From assembly GCA_002436065.1 (NCBI GenBank), contig DIXP01000021.1, positions 161,007-225,006 of the forward strand: a DNA stretch of 64,000 nucleotides, in the 5' to 3' direction. Positions 35,372-43,780 of the stretch are shown here, piece after piece. Numbering within the stretch: the stretch's first letter is position 1; each line of letters begins with the position of its first letter. Both the position numbers and the translations under genes were made by a program. The stretch is from Chloroflexi bacterium UBA6077 (lineage in GTDB: Bacteria; Chloroflexota; UBA6077). A model generated the notes under the pieces. It saw only the letters and a list, made by a program, of their open reading frames with translations, was not told the origin of the DNA and made no database searches.

Positions 35372-36289
35372 ATGAGCAGACTGTATGACCGCTTCGTCAT
35401 GGACCCTGATATCCACTTCGAGAAGGACAGCTACCTCGATCAGCTGCAGAAGCGGCTGCAGGACGCCGAGGTGCTGGTTATCGACAACGTCGCCGAATGG
35501 TACTGGGGAGTCAGGGAGGGTGACGGCAAGAAGTACCGTCTGCGAGACATCCCCAACGCGGCCCCGCCGTTTGCCAGTTTCTTCATAGAGTGGAACACGC
35601 CCCCTTCGAAGGACAAGGTCTTCGACACCTGGGGAATAGCCTTCTCTGCGATTGAGCGGGACGCCGTGAGCGGTCCAATCGATACCGAGATGTGGGGTGA
35701 CGACTATGCGAGAGCGCGTTGGCTCGTGACTGCTGACGCTATCACCGAATTCAGGGATCCTGCGGTGAGGATAGAGCCGTGGCGACGGTTCCTCGAACAC
35801 TCCCGCTACGCGATGACTGTAGCCCCCGACGGTAGCCTCATCGAGACGCACGTAGACGTGCCGGACGGGCAAGAAACGCTATGGGAGCAGCAGCACCTCG
35901 CTGAGCGGAACGGACTTCCCCTGCTGATGCCGGCACTCCTTGCTATCTCGTTCCTCCACTGCAAGAACGTGACGCTTGTGGGCAACGATCCTCCGGAGAA
36001 GCTCAATCGTGCCAGGGTCAAGCGCGGCAAGAAACCCCTCATTCGCTATCACACGCTCCAAATCGAGCCCATGAGGCAGGTCCTGAGGACCGAGGGCCAA
36101 ATCGAGGAGACCGGCCTCAGGAAGGCCCTCCATATCTGCCGCGGACATTTCGCCCATTACGGCGACTCTTACGGCCGCGGTAAGCTCTTCGGCAAGCTCG
36201 AAGGCCGATACTGGATGCCGGAGACGGTGAAAGGCGCAGCCAAGGAAGGGATCGTGGTCAAGGATTACAACGTGAAGTCGGGCAGGTGA
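35372..36289 (+). CDS. Conserved phage/actinobacterial-type hypothetical protein
   Basis: The product is 305 residues, with a strong ribosome site GGGGGAAG before ATG 35372. The C-terminal half has the pattern PLIRYHTLQI, then ALHICRGHFAHYG, then LFGKLEGRYWMPETVKGAA. I recognise this from a family of uncharacterised proteins common in phages and mobile regions of high-GC bacteria (R-YH-L-I ... CRGHF ... LFG ... YWWP). The biochemical role is unknown. No membrane segments or nuclease motifs are evident. It ends the rightward series that begins with nurA and is convergent with the next gene. Confidence 0.6.
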   Translation: MSRLYDRFVMDPDIHFEKDSYLDQLQKRLQDAEVLVIDNVAEWYWGVREGDGKKYRLRDIPNAAPPFASFFIEWNTPPSKDKVFDTWGIAFSAIERDAVSGPIDTEMWGDDYARARWLVTADAITEFRDPAVRIEPWRRFLEHSRYAMTVAPDGSLIETHVDVPDGQETLWEQQHLAERNGLPLLMPALLAISFLHCKNVTLVGNDPPEKLNRARVKRGKKPLIRYHTLQIEPMRQVLRTEGQIEETGLRKALHICRGHFAHYGDSYGRGKLFGKLEGRYWMPETVKGAAKEGIVVKDYNVKSGR

Positions 36290-36313
36290 CTGCTCGCCAG
36301 CTCGCGCTAAGAG

Positions 36314-36862
36314 CTATTCCTCATCGGTGGCTTCACCATCTATAACGGGCGGTTGGCGACAAGGAAGAGTACCGAACAGTTGCTCCACCAACTCGCCAAC
36401 CGAGGTTAACTTCTTGAACTTCGAGATGCTCAGCACGCGAATGTTGGGCCGAGCCGTCTTCGTGCCCTGGGCATTGCCTTTGGTGTGGGTGGCTACGGGA
36501 AAACCTGTGATGTCAGGAAGCCGCTCTCCTGGCCCGCCCCCGAACCAGAAGAAGGTTTCCAACGCGAGGTCGTTCGGGTTGAAGACTACCCAGACGACGC
36601 ACCCGCTCGGCTTGTCCATCAGGCGGAGGTTGACCATCTGTTCCCTGACCTTCGATTCGTTATGAGTCGCCTTGAGCTGGATATAGCGGGTGACGTTCTT
36701 ATACGCGATGACGAGGTCGTACCCGCCGTTATCGACTTCGGGGCGCAGGAATTCGACGTCCACCACGCCCCGGGACCACAGGTACTTTAGTATCTCGCCG
36801 ATGAAGATGTGTTCAAGGAGCTTCTCACGGTAGGACGAATGCTCACTATGGATAGACATCAC
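36314..36862 (-). CDS. Small PD-(D/E)XK-like nuclease/hypothetical protein
   Basis: The product is 182 residues. The N-terminal 65 residues show HSSYREKLLEHIFIGEIL (Glu23), then EVDNGGYDLVI (Asp49) and RYIQLKAT (Gln62-x-Lys64). This is the E...D...(E/Q)XK layout of small restriction-like nucleases, in a family I know only as hypothetical proteins that begin with HxxYREKLLEH. The remainder is beta-rich. It is divergent from the regulator-like gene at 37038 and convergent with the end of the Wadjet series, 24 bases away. Confidence 0.6.
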   Translation of the reverse strand: MMSIHSEHSSYREKLLEHIFIGEILKYLWSRGVVDVEFLRPEVDNGGYDLVIAYKNVTRYIQLKATHNESKVREQMVNLRLMDKPSGCVVWVVFNPNDLALETFFWFGGGPGERLPDITGFPVATHTKGNAQGTKTARPNIRVLSISKFKKLTSVGELVEQLFGTLPCRQPPVIDGEATDEE

Positions 36863-37006
36863 ACACTCTTCCTCTCATCCGGTATTCCAGCGCAAGGGGC
36901 ACCGATATCCCCCACTATGCACTCACCAAACTGATCTCGAAGACCGACGGTTCCATGGTGAGTAATCTTGTGACTCTAGCGGAACGAAAAGCCAGGGAAG
37001 TGTCGT

Positions 37007-37024
37007 GTTCTCTTCAAAGAGAAC
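37007..37024. promoter_or_regulatory. Operator-like palindrome upstream of the regulator-like gene
   Basis: GTTCTCTT and AAGAGAAC are perfect 8-bp arms around a two-base centre. They sit directly before the ribosome site CAGGAGG (37028-37034) of the gene at 37038. The position suggests autoregulation by its helix-turn-helix product, or control by another factor. Confidence 0.5.
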
Positions 37025-37037
37025 TGCAGGAGGCACT

Positions 37038-38252
37038 ATGACCAGCGAAACCGAAATCCCCTCGCGAGAGGAACTTGCCGAGATGTTCCTGGCGCACAAG
37101 GACGATCTTGGACCCGAGGCATTCCCCGCCCTGCGCGGCATCTCATCGGGCTTCATGTACCAGTTTACCCCCGAGCCCGAATCACCGAAACCTCCTGAGT
37201 ACGTCTATGTCCCGATGAACCGGCCAGAGACTGCAGGGCGACTGGATCTGTGGGCGGCCATTACTAACTGGAACATGGCCTGGGAGGCGGCAGATCTGCG
37301 GCACGAGATCGAGAGCCTTGAGATGCCGCCCGGGCTCGAATGGGTGGATGACCACTACGAAAAGAACATATACCTCCTACCTCTCACCAGCCGCCATCAT
37401 TATCCAGCCTACGCTCCTCTCTACCATCTGATCCCGCGGCGTACCCTCGAACGCTTTGGCCTTCCCCTTCTTGAGAGGGGCAACTGGCCAACCTACAGCC
37501 CGATGGGTATGATCGACCGCATCCTGCCGTCCGATTTTGATGACCGCTTCTCCCGGGCTTTCGCCTCGCATCTCTGGCCGCTTCTCCATCCGGGTTCCAG
37601 GCTGGATGCTTTCAGTTCTGAGGATCCCATCAGGGTTCTGGCTCATAATCTGGACTACTGGCTCCCGTACGCGTACCAGGTCGTCGAGAATCGACTGCGA
37701 GCCCTGGGAAGAGTGCCTGTTGAGAACGATGAGCAGGCACGTAGGATCAGGGAAGCACAAAGCCGGATGCCCGAAGGAGTAAGGATTGCCCGACCGTACT
37801 ATGGTGGGTATGCCTGGATGGGAGAAGACGAGGCGCTCGAAGCCACGCGGCAGATGGTGGAAATCGCCGACGGTCGGGGAAGGCTGCGAGCTGTGCTGGA
37901 TGCCATCCGCAGTGGCCACGTGCAGGAGGACTTCTCAAGCCGCTGGTCTCACGCTAGAGCCGACTTCGAGCGCAAGCTCAACCACAACCGAAGCAAGACG
38001 AAGGTCGTTTTCATAGAGATTCCTGATACCGTCCCCGTCCAGGGTCCCGAGTCCGAGGTACACGAGAGCCTTCTGTGGGAGGACTTCCTGGCGCTCCTGG
38101 ACGTCAAGGAGCGTCGGATTGTCGTGCTCTTGCGGAATGGGGTGACTGCGGTAGGTGAGATCAGTCGCATCCTTGGCTACGCCAACCACAGCCCGGTTTC
38201 TAAGGCTCTGGCGAGAATACGGCAGAGAGCTGTAGCCTTTCTGGAGGCTTGA
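37038..38252 (+). CDS. Large protein with sigma-70 region 4-like C-terminal HTH
   Basis: The product is 404 residues. ATG 37038 follows AGGAGG at six bases. The N-terminal 300 residues are unrecognised, rich in Trp and Tyr, with no membrane segment. The last 60 residues (LLWEDFLALLDVKERRIVVL, then NGVTAVGEISRILGYANHSP, then VSKALARIRQRAV) form a helix-turn-helix like sigma factor region 4. This architecture is known from hypothetical proteins of mobile regions. It could regulate its own promoter through the palindrome just upstream. A nuclease-like gene lies divergently 175 bases away. Confidence 0.6.
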   Translation: MTSETEIPSREELAEMFLAHKDDLGPEAFPALRGISSGFMYQFTPEPESPKPPEYVYVPMNRPETAGRLDLWAAITNWNMAWEAADLRHEIESLEMPPGLEWVDDHYEKNIYLLPLTSRHHYPAYAPLYHLIPRRTLERFGLPLLERGNWPTYSPMGMIDRILPSDFDDRFSRAFASHLWPLLHPGSRLDAFSSEDPIRVLAHNLDYWLPYAYQVVENRLRALGRVPVENDEQARRIREAQSRMPEGVRIARPYYGGYAWMGEDEALEATRQMVEIADGRGRLRAVLDAIRSGHVQEDFSSRWSHARADFERKLNHNRSKTKVVFIEIPDTVPVQGPESEVHESLLWEDFLALLDVKERRIVVLLRNGVTAVGEISRILGYANHSPVSKALARIRQRAVAFLEA

Positions 38253-38500
38253 CGATTTACACAGAGCAGCGAGGGCGAGCCGAGCGATAGGCATGTCTCG
38301 CGTTAACCTGACTAGATTGTAGGTGACTGCCTCCAACCCGTGGTCTGCACTCGACGGCACAGACAAGGGAAACACGTGCCATGCGGATGCAGTAGCACAG
38401 GTCCGCCAAATGCGGACCGTCCCATTGGACCATAATGGTAGCGATCCTAGAGATATCCGCTCCCATCCTCTGAACATGTGTAGCGGGAGGTCTGCATATC
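38253..38500. other. Intergenic region before the NACHT-like gene
   Basis: About 250 bases without a supported gene. It ends in a GGGAGG ribosome site (38484-38490) that supports the TTG start at 38501. No terminator with T-run is seen. Confidence 0.4.
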
Positions 38501-41500
38501 TTGTCAGCTCACTATCCCTGGAAAAGGCTTTGGGAGCCCGTTGCGACTCCCCGTTCGGCGAAAGCGGCTGGTTCGTCCGCCGTCGATGCCGAAGGGGCTT
38601 TGTCCTTCGATTCCATTAGCGGTACCCCCTGCTTAGTCCTTGTGGGAGAACCCGGCGCGGGCAAGACCACAACTGTCAGAGACATCGCCGAGCGTGCTCG
38701 CAATGCTGGCCAAGTTGCGCATGTTGTGGACCTGCTGTCGGTACAGACCAGGGATGACCTTGACAGAGACATCTTTGACAAGCCCTGGTTTGCGAGTTGG
38801 ATACAAGGCAATGACCGCCTGCATCTGTACCTAGACAGCCTTGACGAATGCCAGATGCGTCCAGGACCGAGAGCGGCGGTGAAGGCGATAGTCGAGAGGC
38901 TGATCAATGTTCCCCGGGAGCGGCTCCTGCTAAGGTGGGTGTGTAAGGCCGCCGAAGTGCCCCGCGATCTCTTGGATGAACTGGACCGACTCTGGAGTCA
39001 GGCCGGCGAAGTACGGGTCTATCGGTTAGGGCTGCTGTCAGAAGACGATATTAAGATGGCGGTCTTTCAGAATGATATCGACCCCTCGGCTTTCATGGCG
39101 GCGCTTCACACCCGTCGTGTATATCCTCTCGCCCAAGTGCCTATGCTTCTTCAGGATCTCATAGTCCTCTACAAAGATGAGGGCACGCTGCCGTCCAGTA
39201 GTCTAAGCCTGTACGAGAAATCGTCATGGAGACTAGCAAGCGCGTCTAACCATGACGACCCTGAGATGGCAGGGCTGGATGCGTCGCAGCGTCTCGCAAT
39301 ATCCCGTCGCATGGCGGCCTTGTCGAGGTTGACCGGCAGACGCCTATTTCGGCTGACGAGCAATCCCTGGGACAACCCTATTGATCTCTCACCGTCTGAT
39401 TCCGCAGGTGGATATGAAACCGTAGGTGGCAATCGCCACTTTGTAACCGAGTCGGATGTGCGCCTGGTCCTGAGGACGGCCCTCTTCTCTGCAGGCCCTT
39501 ATGAGCACATGCGCTGGATACATGAGAGCCATGGAGACTTCCTAGCTGCTAGCTATCTCTTGGAGCACGGGACCCCTCCTGCCCAGCTGCGTGACATCCT
39601 ATTCCATCCAGTGGGGCGCCTGATTCCCCAGCTCAGAGGGACCGCCTTATGGCTGGCACAAATGAACAGCGGTGTCCGTGATGCCTTGATTGAGATGGAT
39701 CCTGAGGCGCTGCTCGATATTCCCGGGAAATCCATGCCAGAGGACCTCAAACCGCATGTGGTGGCGTCCATGCTTCGGCTCGCTGGCGAAGACAACCCAT
39801 CAGAAGTTGATAGGTTCGCGATCCGAGGAGTGTACAGTTCTCTCAACCACGGAGGTCTCTCTCAGCAGCTCAGGCCCTTCATCGAGAACCATCTTGAGAA
39901 GCACGAGGTACGCAGGCTAGCCCTCGAAATCGCGAGAGATTGCCGTCTTCCGGAGCTAGCGGATTCTCTCGCCAATGTTGCTTTGGATGATACGGAGCGT
40001 ACTGATCTACGTCGGATTGCTGCCAGAGCTGCGGTTGATGGTGGTGGCACCTCAGTTCTGCTGAAACTGATGCCGCTGGCCTTGGCCCACCAGGACAGTG
40101 ATGAAGGCAACGAGCTCAAGGGTATTGTCCTACGAGCTCTCTGGCCCAATCACATCACCGTTGCACAGCTATTCCAGGCTCTGACCGCCCGCGACGAGCG
40201 ACTGTACTTTGGCAGCTACTGGAGGTTCATCACCGAACTGGGCAAGTCTCTCCACCTGGACGCGCCTGACGATGTGAAAACTGCGCTACTCTGGGCTAGC
40301 CAAATCGAGTCGACAACCCGCACAGTTACCGCGGATATGAGGGAACTGCTGCAGCTTGTCGCCTCCTCAGCGTTACCGTACTTGCCTGAGTGTTCCATGG
40401 AGTTGGCTAGGCTGCTCGGGAGCAGCAGTCTCGCCTGGGGTGCTCCTGGACTGGTACCCCACTTGAGGACGAATGTTGATGACCGCAAGCTGCTCATGGT
40501 GGCCTGGATGGAGTACAGCAAGAGCACGAACTATGACGTTGATACCGGCGTCCGCTCAAGTCGTTTTCTTCTACCCGAGGACGTTCCCTGGTTGATCGAG
40601 AAGCTCGAAACCCAGTCGACCGAAGATCAAGAGTACCTGTCGCGAGTGATTCAGCAGAAGCTATTCGAAAAGGACAGCGAACCGTGGATACCTGTGGCAA
40701 TGCGAGCCGCGGAGACGTACCCGCCGTTAGGCAAGTACCTGACTCCCTACTTCGGTTCCGATCCAGATGCCCCTGATATGAAGCAATGGCGGCTAATTCA
40801 GGGTCTCGACATTTCCAATGATGAAGGTGACGACGAAGATAGAGCGGGTCAACCCGTGGACGAAGCCTCGATCACAGGGACTGGCCTGGGCAGCCTTTTC
40901 GATCCCTGGAATACCGATCTGTCTAAATTAGGGCAGGCGCTTGCAGACAAGATAGGCGATGACATATTGAGTAGCCTAAAGAGCCTGATAGTAACCTCTG
41001 GCCAGGATGATCCGAGCCAGATCGCTCACGATCTTGAGCCTTCTGTTCTTGCACTCGCCTTCTATGTCGTTCGTCAGAGAGATCCCGAATTCTTTCGCAG
41101 CCTACCAGTTGAGACAGCCCTTCGGCTTTCAGACAGAGTAGTCGAGATGATTGCTTACCACAATGTGCTCCCTCCGGATTACGAGCGGTGCCTGACGGAA
41201 ACGCTCTTCGAGTCCTGTACGCCCCAATTCGTCGCGGTACTGAGGGACAAAATGCACGAGCAGGATCGCGCCTTCGGCTCCAGCCCTGTCCTCAACAGGA
41301 TCGAGGCCGTGTGTCCGAAGGCGGTGGCGGACGGGCTGGCAGAAGACTTCTACAGCGATCCACCGCTTCAGCGCGGAACACTGGCTAATCTTCTCGGTAT
41401 TCAGTTTCGCCACGAGACCAACAAGATTACTGACCGCGTGATAGGCCTGTTAGAAGGGGTTCGATCCACGGACGAAGCAGCGCGGGTGCGAGCGTCTGTT

Positions 41501-42658
41501 GCCATTGAAGTCTTGTTGCTACACAGCCAGGACGTCCTATGGACTGAGATTTGGAGCGCGATTAGGGAGGATCCAGGGCTTGGCCGTGAGGCAATGCTCC
41601 ACGTGGCCGACAACTACCTGATCGCCCGCAGCGCGAACTTCCTGGCGATGCTGAAAGAGCAGGATTTGTCCGATCTATATCGCTGGCTGATGGATAACTT
41701 CCCCATTGACCGATATCCACCTGCACGAACAGGATTCCGGATGGTGGGGCCGGAAGAAGAGATCGCCTCTCTACGAGATGAGTACGTCCCTGCGGCACTA
41801 GTTAGCCGAGACTCCTCAGAGGCGGTGCGGGAGTTGGATGACCTCCTTCGGTCTTTTCCAGATGCCCCGAAGCTGAGGGGCATGCGAGAACTTGCGATCA
41901 GGCAAGCTCGTCAACGCTGGGAACCCATCGAACCAAAACAGTTCTTGAGATGGATCGGCGAGCGTGATGCCCGCTTCGTACTTAGCTCGGAGCACCTAGT
42001 GACGGTAATTGAGGAATCGGTGGGGAGACTCGAAGTCGAATTCCGTCGCCAGGATACCCCAATGGCAATCGTCGTTTGGAACGAGGTTAGCCAGGAGGAC
42101 GAGCCGACGGCTTCGAAGGCTCAGGGTCCTGACGAGAAGAAGAAAGGCCGCGGCGCAACCAGGTACACTCCGAAAGATGAGAACCGTTTGTCTGACTATA
42201 TTAAGAACCACCTGGAAAAGGACCTGAAGGGTCGAGGAATTATCGTCAATCGTGAAACAGAAGTCCTTCGAATGGATTCACTAGCAGGTAGACGGACTGA
42301 TCTGAGGGTAGAGGCTTTTCGCCTGGACAATCCAGTGGATAGGCTGGCTGTCGTCATCGAGGTCAAGGGCTCTTGGAATGACGAGGCTCCCACTGGGATG
42401 GAGGCCCAGCTGGTAGGAAATTACCTTCGAAGAGGCAACCCCAAGCATGGTTTGTACTTGGTAGGATGGTTCGCCTGCAAGAAGTGGGACGAAAGCGGAG
42501 ATTATCGAGCCAAGACAGGTTTTCACCGGCCCGAAAAATTCGCCGGCTACAATCTTGAAAGGACGCGGCAGTTTCTCAACGGGGAAGCTACGCGGCTATC
42601 ACAAGACGGAATCAAAGTGCGGAGCATTGTGCTAAATGCTTCGTTAAGTGACGACTGA
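38501..42658 (+). CDS. NACHT-like STAND NTPase with C-terminal PD-(D/E)XK nuclease domain
   Basis: The product is 1385 residues. TTG 38501 is preceded by GGGAGG at suitable spacing; the next in-frame ATG is far inside the ATPase. Walker A is GEPGAGKTT (49-57) and Walker B is LHLYLDSLDEC (Asp112, Asp115, Glu116), the NACHT pattern with an acidic pair. The middle 900 residues are helical repeats likely to serve as sensor. The C-terminus has RTDLRVEAF (Asp1267) and VVIEVKGSW (Glu1287, Lys1289), followed by a helix with Gln, giving a restriction-type nuclease active site. In bacterial NACHT/Avs proteins, recognition of a phage protein activates such a terminal nuclease. The gene stands alone. Confidence 0.78.
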   Translation: MSAHYPWKRLWEPVATPRSAKAAGSSAVDAEGALSFDSISGTPCLVLVGEPGAGKTTTVRDIAERARNAGQVAHVVDLLSVQTRDDLDRDIFDKPWFASWIQGNDRLHLYLDSLDECQMRPGPRAAVKAIVERLINVPRERLLLRWVCKAAEVPRDLLDELDRLWSQAGEVRVYRLGLLSEDDIKMAVFQNDIDPSAFMAALHTRRVYPLAQVPMLLQDLIVLYKDEGTLPSSSLSLYEKSSWRLASASNHDDPEMAGLDASQRLAISRRMAALSRLTGRRLFRLTSNPWDNPIDLSPSDSAGGYETVGGNRHFVTESDVRLVLRTALFSAGPYEHMRWIHESHGDFLAASYLLEHGTPPAQLRDILFHPVGRLIPQLRGTALWLAQMNSGVRDALIEMDPEALLDIPGKSMPEDLKPHVVASMLRLAGEDNPSEVDRFAIRGVYSSLNHGGLSQQLRPFIENHLEKHEVRRLALEIARDCRLPELADSLANVALDDTERTDLRRIAARAAVDGGGTSVLLKLMPLALAHQDSDEGNELKGIVLRALWPNHITVAQLFQALTARDERLYFGSYWRFITELGKSLHLDAPDDVKTALLWASQIESTTRTVTADMRELLQLVASSALPYLPECSMELARLLGSSSLAWGAPGLVPHLRTNVDDRKLLMVAWMEYSKSTNYDVDTGVRSSRFLLPEDVPWLIEKLETQSTEDQEYLSRVIQQKLFEKDSEPWIPVAMRAAETYPPLGKYLTPYFGSDPDAPDMKQWRLIQGLDISNDEGDDEDRAGQPVDEASITGTGLGSLFDPWNTDLSKLGQALADKIGDDILSSLKSLIVTSGQDDPSQIAHDLEPSVLALAFYVVRQRDPEFFRSLPVETALRLSDRVVEMIAYHNVLPPDYERCLTETLFESCTPQFVAVLRDKMHEQDRAFGSSPVLNRIEAVCPKAVADGLAEDFYSDPPLQRGTLANLLGIQFRHETNKITDRVIGLLEGVRSTDEAARVRASVAIEVLLLHSQDVLWTEIWSAIREDPGLGREAMLHVADNYLIARSANFLAMLKEQDLSDLYRWLMDNFPIDRYPPARTGFRMVGPEEEIASLRDEYVPAALVSRDSSEAVRELDDLLRSFPDAPKLRGMRELAIRQARQRWEPIEPKQFLRWIGERDARFVLSSEHLVTVIEESVGRLEVEFRRQDTPMAIVVWNEVSQEDEPTASKAQGPDEKKKGRGATRYTPKDENRLSDYIKNHLEKDLKGRGIIVNRETEVLRMDSLAGRRTDLRVEAFRLDNPVDRLAVVIEVKGSWNDEAPTGMEAQLVGNYLRRGNPKHGLYLVGWFACKKWDESGDYRAKTGFHRPEKFAGYNLERTRQFLNGEATRLSQDGIKVRSIVLNASLSDD

Positions 42659-43405
42659 GGGCAGGGACCAACCGTCGGGGCTACGCTACGCTCCGACCCG
42701 CCCACATATCCACAGATCCAACGACGATGACTACGACGATGAGGATCTCGCCTACCTACTTACACACTTGACGGGACTCATACGTCAGCAGTCGCCGCTA
42801 CCACATCTACGCCTGGCATCGCTTCCCAGGTCGACATCCGTTTTACTCACTTTGGGACAGTCTCCAACAATCCGTCTTTTCATGGTGTTGGCCATGAAGC
42901 CAGCGGCGCTGACCATCGATGGTCTGACCCCGTTTCCCCGTCCACCACAACGACACGCACTGCGATCCCGGGGAGCAGCCCGGACGAGTAACTCCCAAGT
43001 AATTCCCAAGTAACGCAGCAGATCCACAATATGGCCGGGTCCGACCCACAGCTCGGCTCGTGCCGACGTACGGGTGATCGCCCGCGCTACTGGTGACGCC
43101 ACGGGCCTTCGGCCCAACCTGGCGCTGCTGGCCAGATGGTCCTTCTTCGATCCAGCGAGCAGACCGCCACGAAGACCCAGGAGACACTGATGTTTGAGCT
43201 TCACGGAAGAACCCGTGCCGACCGATGGGAGCCTACGCCGATTGCAGGGATCGACCTATGCGGGATGGCCTATCCGACGGCCCCGAAAGAGCATCGATCG
43301 GGCTGCAGACGGCGGGGTACGCGAGGCAGAAGATCGAGCGAGTCCGGTGCACTGGCAACACCCACAATTCATCGCCGCCAACCAGTAGGACCGGTGGGCC
43401 GCCGA
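42659..43405. other. Non-coding stretch containing a 58-bp direct repeat
   Basis: About 750 bases without a supported gene. Open frames here have no family-like sequence. The region contains repeat copy 1 at 42984-43041; weaker similarity to the sequence downstream of copy 2 continues for roughly another 100 bases (for example CAACCTGG-rich segments near 43118 and 55030). Confidence 0.5.
42984..43041 (+). repeat. 58-bp direct repeat, copy 1
   Basis: It aligns without gaps to 54904-54961, same orientation, with 50 of 58 positions identical. Inside it are two near-tandem units (AGTAACTCCCA, then AGTAATTCCCA, then AGTAA) reminiscent of recombinase arm sites. It flanks the left side of the integrase-containing region. 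Confidence 0.8.
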
Positions 43406-43558
43406 TGACCAAGGGTCTGTGTCGGGCTGACCAGGGGACTCGGAACTTCGTGACCAAGGGACTCGAAAGTGGCTGACCAGGGGACTGTTTCGGAGTGACC
43501 AAGGGAGTGTGACCTAGAAACTGCTGGGGAGAAACAGGCGGTTCTGACCTAGAAACTG
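43406..43558 (+). repeat. Five short direct repeats at 22-23-bp spacing plus two related units
   Basis: TGACC(A/A)(A/G)GGGACT-like units begin at 43406, 43428, 43451, 43474 and 43496, with spacings of 22, 23, 23 and 22. Two copies of TGACCTAGAAACTG follow at 43510 and 43545. An inverted copy (CCCTTGGTCA) lies at 43576-43585, and degenerate units (GACCAGGGGTTTCT) continue near 43720-43775. Spacers of about ten bases are too short for CRISPR. They could be integrase arm sites, iterons or multiple terminal repeats of an IS21-type element. Confidence 0.75.
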
Positions 43559-43598
43559 AGCGATTCCCCGCATTTCCCTTGGTCACCTGCCCTAAGGA

Positions 43599-43640
43599 CT
43601 CATAAGCCCTTGGTCGACAGTTCAAATCTGTCCCCCGCCC
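43599..43640 (+). other. 3' half of a CAT-anticodon tRNA (attachment-site remnant)
   Basis: From the anticodon loop onward the sequence is tRNA-like: loop CTCATAA (CAT at 43601-43603), 3' stem GCCCT, variable loop TGGTC, T-arm GACAG-TTCAAAT-CTGTC and acceptor strand CCCCGCC. This fits elongator tRNA-Met or tRNA-Ile2. The 5' half (D-arm and GGCGGGG) is missing and the anticodon stem is imperfect, so it is not a functional tRNA. Integrases often cross over in anticodon loops and leave exactly this 3' segment. A T-run follows at 43642. Confidence 0.7.
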
Positions 43641-43780
43641 CTTTTTTGTGCCTCGTTAGGCCCCAGTAGCAGGATTTCCCGCCGACTTATCAGCCTCCCG
43701 ACTCCCCCACATCTGCGAGACCAGGGGTTTCTCTTTCGAGAGGACAGGGGTTTCTTCGGGGACAAGGGACTTTTTCTTCC

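Noticed and set aside
42659..43190. Coding sequence of about 120-140 codons on either strand after the NACHT-like gene
   Set aside because: The competing frames overlap each other and the 58-bp repeat and show no domain or ribosome site.
43406..43558. Possible CRISPR array
   Set aside because: Repeats are about 13 bases with spacers of only 9-10, there are just five units, and no cas gene is present in the window.
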